A stretch of DNA of 64,000 bases from Warburgia ugandensis (lineage: Eukaryota > Streptophyta > Magnoliopsida > Canellales > Canellaceae). The notes below the pieces were generated by a model. The model was not told the DNA's origin, did not search any database, and saw only the letters and a list, made by a program, of their open reading frames with translations. Every line of letters begins with the position of its first letter. Positions within the stretch are counted from its first letter, which is position 1. The position numbers and the translations under genes are program-made. Positions 52,762 through 61,655 of this stretch are shown piece by piece. Where the stretch lies: contig CP141135.1 of NCBI GenBank assembly GCA_035236585.1, positions 7,598,001 through 7,662,000 on the forward strand, in the 5' to 3' direction.

Positions 52762-52805
52762 ACGACCCCTAATTGGGATAAGGTCTGGGTAATGATGATG
52801 GAGTA
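52762..52805 (+). mobile_element. detached 3' tail of the RTE LINE at 47256
   Basis: CGACCCCTAATTGGGATAAGGTCTGGGTAATGATGATGG is the RTE 3' end, ending in a GAT-type repeat like the 38-bp insert at 1267. The LINE body stops at ..ATATGGCCGAC (49160). CCGAC (49156-49160) and ACGAC (52762-52766) look like a 5-bp target duplication with one change, showing that the 3.6-kb block in between was inserted into the LINE. Confidence 0.8.
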
Positions 52806-52984
52806 GTTTGGGGTTAATTGTTAAACATATTTTTTTTGTATTGATATGGACCAATGAATATAAGAGTGTAAATATTAGAAAAGGTTATAGCCAAAGTTGA
52901 GACTTCAGAAACTCAATTTTCAAAATGAATAGAATACTTAGTTACAAATCCCAACAGTTTGGGAATGCTCAAACAGCCAAGAGG

Positions 52985-53129
52985 TTTATCATAAATAAAA
53001 GGGGCAGCCCAGGTGCACAAAGCTCCCTCCTATGCAGGGTTCGAAGAAGGGACAAACCACAAGGGTCCATGGTACGCAATCTTACCTTGCATTTTTGCAA
53101 AAGCTAAGAGGCTTTCTTTATCATAAATA
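52985..53129 (-). mobile_element. Au-type SINE (3' half) with 13-bp target duplication
   Basis: The insert 52998-53116 is a reverse-oriented Au SINE: GGGGCAGCCCAGGTGCACAAAGCTCC, GCAATCTTACCTTGCATTTTTGC, ending AAGAGGCTTTC. It is flanked by TTTATCATAAATA at 52985-52997 and 53117-53129. 5'-truncated in its own orientation. Confidence 0.88.
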
Positions 53130-53379
53130 GAAAAGTGTAATATCAGAAAAGAACTGATATCCTCTGGGTCACGGATTGTATGGAACAAAGCCGAAATCCT
53201 AGTGTTGCATATGAAGCAAGCATCATAGTCATTGAATGTATTTCATTTTATTACAATCCATATATGTACTCATTGTGCTCTCTCCTCGCTTATTTCTTAC
53301 CTTCTGCAAACTATCCCCTGCCCTCCACCATTAACACCTCCACATGATACACTCAGAGCCTTCCCCTTCTCACCTTCCT

Positions 53380-54005
53380 CCATTTTCAACCCGAAGATTG
53401 AAACAGCACAATCTACAGCAACGAACATTTTCTCACCTCCCATGATGGGCTTTCCTGCTGCCATCTTGAATCGGGGGCTGGTGACCAGGCAAATATATCT
53501 GTCCCAACACTCCATGTACATTCTGACTTAGTGAATGGAACTTGAAATTGAGCTCCAAGTGTGCAAAGCAATTATCATCTGTTATATCATACCAGTTACT
53601 GTGGATTCCACCTTGGTAATGGGTGCCACCTGTGCCACCACCTTGAACAGTTCTTCCACCTCAACTATCACTTCAATAGCCTCCTAGTTTCTTCCAGTTC
53701 TCAACCCTGTCTCTGATGACCACCATAAGATGCCCTCAGCTGCTAGTATCATGATCTCAAACTCCATCCAATTGAATAAAAATGTTGTTTATGGATTCAA
53801 CCCACTTAGCAACTCTTCAAGCACCCAAGTAAGGCTCATGTGATCCAAACAACTGACCCATGGATTGGATCCAAGTGAAATCCCTGCCCTTCTTACCTCT
53901 CTTCCCAATGAAGCAAGCATTAATGTGGATGTCAGGGTCAGAGACCAGGCAGAAATCTTTCTTCTTGTTACCATGCAAATAGAAACACGATGTTGTCACC
54001 ACCTA
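53380..54005 (-). pseudogene. root-cap domain (LEA-like) protein pseudogene
   Basis: Transcript order on the minus strand: GNKKKDFCLVSDPDIHINAC, FIGKRGKKGRDFTWIQSMGQ and LFGSHEPYLGA (about 53990-53817), then a stop, RVAKWVESI, several stops, then DDNCFAHLELNFKFHSLSQN with VHGVLGQIYLPG, and in another frame GKPIMGGEKMFV. The order and the motifs (FC.VSD.D.HINA.FIG, RDFTW.Q, FAHL...F.F..L...V.GVLG..Y.PG, PMMGG) match plant root-cap domain proteins of unknown biochemical function. A frameshift near the start, at least four in-frame stops and a frameshift near the end make it dead. It lacks its 5' part, and LTR D lies 90 bp upstream of it. Confidence 0.8.
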
Positions 54006-54740
54006 TGAAACATTAGGAGAAAATGGAAAAACAAACAAAATCTTTAGAGACCCATTCATGACATAAAATAAAAATAAAAATACTTATATGGTGTAACGCC
54101 CCAGATTTTTGAAACACATTTTATAATATATTTTTCAAAGGCAAGGGCGTCCCCTCAGTAAAAAAATTTTTGCAAAACAAAGCAATGAAAATTCTTTTCT
54201 TTTTGAACTTGTTTTGAAAACCCAAGTCACCACTTCATACATAACATCAGTACAATTTGTGTACGAAATAAAATTCCATCGAAGGAATATGATTTTATTA
54301 AACTTCCAGGATCCATCCACTGGTTCACAGTACAGCACGGTATCAGTACAATACCTGTCCAAATTATATAATCCAAAATATACAAACCTCAACATACATT
54401 AAAACTCTCAATGCAATTCCCTCAAATAAAATACATGTCTTCAAGAGGATGTATCTTAATTGATTATTCATCCACATCTTCTTAAGTCTTCTATAGTCCT
54501 GAGCTTCTAACCCTCCTTCTCTGTATCTGAGGTATTGTAAACATGAAAACATGTATAATACCTCAGCAAGCTATGCTTGGTAGGGGAATACAAAAACACA
54601 CTACTTCATCAACATAAGAGTATATACCTCAGTCCTTATTTCATCATAGTTATCCATTCATAAGATATCTCCACAGAGGGTACATACGTTATTTATGTAG
54701 TATATGACAAATTAGTTAATATAGTGAAGATTGCTCAAAA

Positions 54741-55033
54741 CTTGTTACTTTCCCTGGCTATACTCCCACTTAGGAGAGTAATACCTAACCAAAGATTATT
54801 CAACACTTGTTCCTTCCCCTAGCTATACTCTCACATAGGAGAGCAAGACCTAGCCAATCCTCATACGGGGTTTTCATTCTAAGAACTCATGTAATAGCAT
54901 ATCATCATGCCATACTTGTTCCTTCCCCAGACTATAGTCCCACTTAGGAGAGCAATACCTAGCCAATTATCATATGAGGTGTTCATGCTAGGAACTCATG
55001 TAATGGCATATCCTCATGCCATGGCATTATACT
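54741..55033 (+). repeat. three tandem units inside LTR D
   Basis: ACTTGTTCCTTCCCC.(G/A)ACTATA.TCCCACTTAGGAGAG.AATACCTAGCCAA recurs starting near 54738, 54807 and 54912. The last two units also share TCATGCTAGGAACTCATGTA and GGCATAT..TCATGCCAT, giving a unit of about 110 bp. Confidence 0.8.
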
Positions 55034-55496
55034 ATGCCTATCATATGTGCATCATAATGCAAAATACATTAGAACTACTATGCTTACAGCCTCAATCCGT
55101 ATAGCGCCCGGATAACTGTATAATCTTCCACTGACACCAATTGTGGAATAATCAATCCATGTCCTCATGGGGTGGACCATGGCTGTTACAGTGGGGCCTT
55201 CCCATTATTGCCCCACCCAACATTTAGCCTCTTTTTGGGCATGGTATCCATCATATAAATTTCAGGAAGTAGGTGGCCAAACCCTCATAACTTCCCTAGC
55301 ATAGCATCCCCAGTCTCTATCTCTGTGTAAATCAAAATCCACAAGTCTCCATACTTGTATGGAAAATATATTGTACATATCAGACGGTCTGTCTGTTTAG
55401 CTAAGGCTGGAATATTGTACATACCCTATTCTTAGGGTTTCCTTAGTCTTCATATCTTAATACTTTCACCTCATTATACTTGATCATTAAATTAGA

Positions 55497-55980
55497 TCAA
55501 GTGGATTAGATTATGACGTTAGATCTCTTTGTTTGATCATTTGGTTAGATCCCATGTTTTGGATCACTTTGTTTGATCATTTGGTTAGATCCCATGTTTT
55601 GGATCACTTAATTGGATCATATGTTTTGGATCACTTAATTTGATCATATATTTTGGATCCCTCAATTGGTTCATATGTTTTGGATCCCTTAATTGGATCA
55701 TATGTTTTGGATCCCTTAATTGGATCGTATGTTTTGGATCCTTCATTCGATCATATGTTTTGGATCCCTTAATTGATTCATATGTTTTGGATGCCTTAGT
55801 TTGATCATATGTTTTCGGATCACTTAGTTGGATCATGTATTTTGGATCACTTAGTTGGATCATGTATTTTGGATCACTTAGTTGGATCATCTGTTTTGGA
55901 TCATAAGTTTTGGATCACTTATTTGGATCATCTATTTTGGATCATAAGTTTTTGATCACTTGTTTGGATCATGACTATGC
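55497..55980 (+). repeat. GGATCA-rich minisatellite in LTR D, about 19 copies
   Basis: Imperfect units of 22-31 bp built on TTTTGGATC(A/C)CTTAATTGGATCATATG. Each unit carries one or two GATC sites. The open frame on the minus strand (MIQLSDPKYMIQLSDPK...) is simply the translated repeat. Confidence 0.92.
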
Positions 55981-57639
55981 TAAGGTACTAAGCATACTGA
56001 TATAATGAAGGTCTATATTTTTTGACAGATAATCATGTATATCTATACATAAATATCTAATATATCATTGTATATCCACCTACCTCAAAGTAGTATCTTG
56101 ATTCATACATCTCCAGTGTATTCTTCCACAATGTCCATCATGGTCTGGATTCATCCATCTGTCATACCATATATATAAGGTTATTTCCCTATTCAAGTAT
56201 GTATTCTTATAGATGATACCCTAATTTTCTTTGAATCAAATTTGATCAAGGGTTTGGGATTCTCTATCTATGTTCTTCTACATATGCATACATACTATAC
56301 AATACTACGTTAGTATTTGTTTTTTATCATCCAAGATCCTATGGATCTTGTTTGATCATCTTTATCTTGATTTCCAATTTTTATCAAGATTAGATGATTT
56401 ACTACATTTTATGCTCTCATTATTATTACTCAACTAATTAATGTTTTATTGGTTGAGGGTAGCTTATTTCATTCTAAGTCTAGATTGCTCCTCTTATGTC
56501 AAATTGGCTAAGGCTTACTAGTTAAATGATTGAACACAAAGTGGCTACTTCAATCCTCATGTAAGGAGACGTTTAAACTTCACAAATGTCAATGGAAGGT
56601 GGGGGGAGAGCGTGGCTCTATTAGACAATCCCCTTAACCACTATGTCCATCATTCGCTAGCTTGACCTTAACTCAACATTTCATAAGGTTCCTATGAGCA
56701 TTTAATCCTAAGTATTCTTTCTAATTGTTTTTAATTAAATCCATGAATTAAAATGTCATTCATGGAGATTTATTATTCTCCTAATTTGGACCAAGGAATT
56801 TATATTCCTTATATTATCTTACTAACTATGGTCCTTACTATCATTAAGTCCATGTCATACATTCCATGTGAATGCCTCTTCCTTCTAATTTCATTTAATT
56901 TCCATTTCAATGAAATTACAATTACTTAAGCCTTGAAGCACAAATTTAAAGCATGAATAAACAATTAACTAAACACTTAAATAAAAAATTAAATAACCAA
57001 TTAAATAAATAATTCAACTAAGAAATGAAAGACAATTATCATAATGTTCAATAATTGAAATAGAAATCTAACATGTTATTATGATCCAAAGGTCTTAATT
57101 GATCCATAGTCATTTTTCATCTTTTTAAGGTTTAGATCTTGATCCTTCATTTTATTTTAGATCTAACATATTATATTGATATAATTTAATTATTAAATCA
57201 TGGATTTATCTCATCCATTGATTTGATCTTCCTTGATCTACCAGATCAAGGAGATCATAGGTTACTTTGTACCATTTAAGGGCATAGATCTTGATCTAGC
57301 CCAAATCCACATCATCCATTCATTAAATCCCTATGATCTTATCTCAAGATCATCATCAAAATATATCCATGCTGTCCAATCATCCTGGATCATCTTGATC
57401 TAGGAGATACTATTCATTTTTAGGGATTTTCATAACTCTTAAGGCTAGATCTCTTAAGATCTGCCTAAATAATACCATTTAATCCACTGATATTATTGAT
57501 TATATTATAAAATCATCATCCAACAAGGTATTAGTGGTCTGATCATCCTAGATCTTGTAGATCAAGGATGTTAGTTACTTATTACAGAAATTTTAATTAA
57601 TTAAAATTAAAATTTTATATGTTCAGTCCATTTTTATTA

Positions 57640-58260
57640 TAACAAGGAATCCATCACAACTTTTCGATCTCAATTTGGATCTCAATTGAGATCGAAATTA
57701 AAATTTTAAGATTTCAGCCCTTTTTAAGGGCTGAATTTCACCTTACAGTTTTGAGTTAATTGGACTGATATAGAGACATAAAAATTCTACTGTGAACATG
57801 TTTTTTAGCGTTTTGGAACCTTATAAACACATCCAACGGTTCCGATTTTATGTTTGGGGTCATGTGGGCCATGATCCATAATCAATGGCAAGGATTTGAT
57901 TAAATAGATCATGTATATACTAACTAAAAACATGATCTAAAATGTTCAGTGTATTCTTAACATCAATATGAATCTGATGAAAGTCTCAGATCTAAATTTA
58001 AAGGTCAATTACCATCATAATTAAGATTTTAAGATTTCAGCCCGTTTTAAGGGATGAATTCCATCTTTACTGTTGTTGATGAATTCATTCATATATAAGA
58101 ACATAAATCTGATTATGAAAATGATCCTAAGGTATTAGAGTGTCTCTAAAGACTTCCATCTGTTTAGATTTGTCTTTTAAAGTCATCTGGTCCATGATCT
58201 ATGATCATGGATACTGATTTTACAAAATAACTATGTAAATAAAACTTAAAACATAGATAT
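57640..58260 (+). repeat. direct repeat of about 330 bp inside LTR D
   Basis: Around 57700, ATTTTAAGATTTCAGCCCTTTTTAAGGGCTGAATTTCACC followed by ACATAAA..TCTACTGTGAACATG and GGGGTCATGTGGGCCATGATCCATAATCA. Around 58030, ATTTTAAGATTTCAGCCCGTTTTAAGGGATGAATTCCATC followed by ACATAAA..GATTATGAAAATG and AAAGTCATCTGGTCCATGATCTATGATCA. The CAGCCCTTTTTAAGGGCTG hairpin is intact only in the first copy. Confidence 0.78.
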
Positions 58261-58803
58261 AATAATTTCAGTACATGATAAATGATATAAGGAACCCATA
58301 GAATTTGTTAGATCTAAAATCAGAGTCCTATAGAGCTCTGAATTGAAGAAATAAATTCTTTAGTTAACTGAATGGATGGCCCAGATCATATCTGGGTTTT
58401 GGGTACGGGACGACCAGTGTCCCGTGCCTGTTACCGCCTATCCCAGGTACCAGGGTAGAGGTGACCTGCTACAGGCGAGACGGTTCGATTTGGACCGTCA
58501 GATCGCCTATGGCTGGATGTCCTCCATCCAGTAACATTTGATGCCCAGATTTCATATCCTAGGGTTTTTGGTCCCCAAGAATCCATCCAATGGCTTAGAA
58601 GTTACATTTGAGCTGTGGATGGATGGGATCTCAACCATCCAAGCCGGATCCATCGTTTCCGATAGATCAACAGCAAGAAGATCCCTCCTTTGCCGGAAAG
58701 CCCAAGATACCTACCGGAAATGAAAGAAGAGGTGCCAGTGCACCTACCTATGCCGGTATGGAGGGGAGGAGCTCACTGGAGATTGAGAAACCAGCTGGAG
58801 AAG

Positions 58804-58812
58804 ATGTATAAA
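58804..58812 (+). promoter_or_regulatory. candidate TATA box of LTR D
   Basis: GTATAAAACCC lies after the GC-rich block and about 740 bp before the LTR end, the position expected for the U3/R boundary in this family. Confidence 0.5.
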
Positions 58813-59556
58813 ACCCTAGCTTTCCGAAAAAATATACAGAGCTTGATTATTCCATTGCCAATGCCGAATAATGGGGAAAACCATATGTTTTTTTGTATAT
58901 CATCCCATTTTGGAGATGACCAAAGGTTCAAGATTACCATTGGATGGCCGGATTGGTCGGAATATCATAAAGAACGTGCTGGATACGGTAACCCTTACTG
59001 GGTTAAATTTCATTTTCATTGAGTGGTTTTCATAATTCCCACTACCACCTCCTTCTCCACTAGCAGGTGGTAGTGGTTTGACTAATGATTGCATGTTTTC
59101 CAAATGTTGAATCCCTTTGTGGGTCCCTTGTGGGCCCCATGTGGGGCTTACATGAGTGTGAAAAGACCAAATTGCCCTTTTATGGAGAAAAATCCATTTT
59201 ATTCTCTCGAGCTCGGAATTGAGCGTACTTAGTGGCATTGGATTCGTATTTCCGAGTACATTTCAGATTTTGATGTCTCAGGTCTTGATTATTTTTAAAA
59301 TTATCATTTTACCCTTTCATTCATTAAAATGAAGAAAAATACAAATTTTTCATCGTATTCAGAAATTGTCGTGCTTACAGTTATTTTGAAGCGTTCGTCG
59401 CATATGTTTTCAGTTATACATCTCTCATATCTTGATTTCACTTCTATGAGAAGTGCATATTTTATAACCCTAATATTCCAGCCTGATTTTCATTGAAATT
59501 CTCAATTTTAATATTTATTTAATTTCATTATAAAAATTTTGTGGTGTTACATATGG

Positions 59557-60800
59557 TGTGGGAAAATAGGATTTAAGTGTTCAAAGAAAAATGTCACAAA
59601 CTTAATATAGAATAAATATCTTAAGATTCCGCTGAAACCTACAAACTACCCTTGAGACTTCGTAAATAGGCTCCTCATTTAGACCCACATTTGCACTAGG
59701 ACTTAGAAAGCTCCTCCGCTCATTCATTGTGATATTTTCTTAAATAATTTTTATTACTATTTTTTTATTCTTATTAGGATTGTAAGTGTCATTTCCTTAC
59801 GGTTGAGAATTTAATGTTAGTATCAGCTCATTTCGATAAGTTAACGGTGGCTTGTAGAAATTGTCTATTTCATAGGCTATCTTGAAGGTTAGGATTTCTA
59901 TGATCGTTGTTTGAGAAGATTTAGGGATCAATGGGGTATATCATGAAAGGGAGGGACCTAGATCATCCAAAATTGATTTCCTGGCATACATATCTATGTT
60001 TCTAAGCTACACCTTTCTGATCTTTTGAAAATAAGCCATTTGACTATGTACACCATATAATTCCTTATTCAAATGAATAATATAATTTGGATCTTCGTAA
60101 AACAAATGACTAGATTCTTCTAAGGGATTAGAGTTTTAGGATGGTCCATTAAGAAAGCACCAAGAAAATGAAATTTTTATTAGGTTTTCATTTTTTCTGT
60201 TACTAGGTGAACAATTACAAGATAAATCACTTGTATGCTCTTAAATTTAATCCTTAGCCAAAGAAGAGAACAGCAATTCAAAGTGCGACCAAGATAGACG
60301 TGCAAAGATCAAAATCAAGTTATATGCAATCAGCTGCAGGACCTTGTTGGCCAGAAAATGTGCAATTTAGATCACCAAAAGTTGGTGCCTATTTTTAAGC
60401 TGGTTGTACAACATAATCCGAACTATTCTTCAAACAACTGTACAACTTCATTAAGGCTTTTGAGGCACTATCTGGGCCTACATTAAAAAACATGTATACT
60501 GTGAGGTTTTGGTCCCATGCCAAATGGATATCTAATAAAACAATGAAGGGTTTATATTTTTCACGAAAAAAACCAAAATAAGCATCAATCAAGGAAAAGC
60601 AACATCATGTGAATGCACTTGTCATCAGCTCTCAAATTAAAGGATTCAATTACTTTGACATGACACATTTGGGATCTAAAAAGCGCCTAGCTTGCTCAAG
60701 CAAGCAAGCACAGATTTTCTCCTCACTTCTTCTTAAAATCAATGCAACTGCATGTTCCTATGTGTTAGCATCGTGATTTAGTCATGCCATATTGGAGTTG
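59557..60800. other. intergenic; one open frame of unknown origin
   Basis: The minus-strand frame 60592-60395 (..HLAWDQNLTVYMFFNVGPDS and ..ALMKLYSCLKNSSDYVV) has protein-like composition but I do not recognise it. It has no clear splice partners. A TTA/TTG trinucleotide microsatellite lies at about 60820-60852. Confidence 0.35.
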
Positions 60801-60880
60801 CAAAGTGAAGGTTAGATGGTGTTTATTATTATTGTTGTTGTTATTATTATTGAAAATGAACAGCCTTCCTTCCGGTTATC

Positions 60881-60889
60881 ATAAATACA
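60881..60889 (+). promoter_or_regulatory. possible TATA-like box of the C2 gene
   Basis: CATAAATAC about 200 bp upstream of the ATG at 61088. A weak match; placement is plausible for a plant 5' leader of about 170 bp. Confidence 0.3.
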
Positions 60890-61087
60890 CGGCTCAGGTA
60901 ATGAGTGCCGTTGCCTTTGTTGAATAAGGAGAAGAAAACAAATATCAGGGAGAAAGGAGAAGAAGACCCACGAAGCACATTTCTCAATCAACGCCTAGGC
61001 GCACATACAGGTGGGGTCTTATTCTTGCTACATTTCTTTTCTCCTCTCGTTTGTGGTCATCACCATTTTCTTCTTTCTTCTTCTTCA

Positions 61088-61294
61088 ATGGAGCATTTGT
61101 TGGGGCTCCTTAGAGTCAGGGTCATTAGAGGGGTAAACCTGGCCGTCAGGGATGTCAGTAGCAGCGATCCTTACGTCGTTCTTAAGATGGGCAAGCAGAA
61201 ACTGAAGACTCGTGTGGTGAAAAAGAATGTAAATCCTGAATGGAATGAAGATTTGACCCTCTCCATTTCTGAACCTGTTGTGCCAATCAGGCTT
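61088..61294 (+). CDS. C2-domain protein, CAR (C2-domain ABA-related)-like, first coding exon only
   Basis: 69 codons from the ATG at 61088 to the splice donor CTT|GTACGC at 61294, phase 0. The protein starts MEHLLGLLRVRVIRGVNLAV and continues DVSSSDPYVVLKMGKQKLKT, then NVNPEWNEDLTLSI. This is the start of a C2 domain in the short plant CAR and AGD12-like group, with the first calcium-binding aspartates in RDVSSSDPYV. CAR proteins bind membranes in a calcium-dependent way and recruit PYR/PYL abscisic-acid receptors. The next exon (expected to begin with a VYD..T.. segment) is not in the window. The open frame running in from 60905 is 5' leader. AGD-type C2 domains cannot be excluded, although those sit at the C-terminus after an ArfGAP domain. 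Confidence 0.85.
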
Positions 61295-61511
61295 GTACGC
61301 ATCTTTGCTACTCTTTATGTACTGCATTGCACTGTAAGCTATGACATACAGGAAAAGAATCCATTATCTCCTTTCTATACATCTTAACACGGATATGTAT
61401 GACTTGTGTAGCTCTAATTTATGGCAAGGGGGAAGTTGAAGATGATTCTATTATTTCTTTTTTACAAATGAATATGCATTTATATATGCTAGTTTGTGAG
61501 GAAGAAAAGAA

Positions 61512-61620
61512 AATCATCTCCAGCTTCTTAAAATATGGCCACCCTTGCGTCAGTTAGCCAGCTAGCAAGAGTGAAATTGAAGATCATCTTCAGCTTTTTA
61601 AAACTATGGCAACCCCAACA
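61512..61620 (+). repeat. 69-bp tandem duplication in intron 1 of the C2 gene
   Basis: AATCATCTCCAGCTTCTTAAAATATGGCCACCC (61512) recurs as GATCATCTTCAGCTTTTTAAAACTATGGCAACCCC (61581). It sits just before the LINE 5' end. Confidence 0.65.
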
Positions 61621-61655
61621 TGACATAAATCGAAATTTGACATTCGCTCAAGCTA

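Larger units (their letters stand above)
54087..59556 (+). mobile_element. giant solo LTR 'D' (5,460 bp) with exact 5-bp target duplication
   Basis: The LTR occupies 54092-59551, starts TGTAACGCCCCAGATTTTT and ends TTTGTGGTGTTACA. It is flanked by TATGG at 54087-54091 and 59552-59556. It shares the family start, the ATACCTCAGCAAGCTATGC block (about 54560-54578), a GC-rich block (58390-58520), and near the 3' end GAGCTCGGAATTGAGCG..TGGCATTGGATTCGTAT (59208-59250) with A. I searched for a second copy of its start inside and found none, so it is a solo LTR despite its length. Internal tandem arrays account for part of the extra length. Confidence 0.9.

Noticed and set aside
55585-55890. Repetitive protein MIQLSDPK...
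   Set aside because: It is the translation of the GATC minisatellite in LTR D, with a unit length that happens to keep one frame open.
54092-59551. Complete LTR retrotransposon with a 5' and 3' LTR
   Set aside because: The starting sequence does not recur inside, no primer-binding site or polypurine tract was found, and no coding interior exists; a solo LTR fits better.
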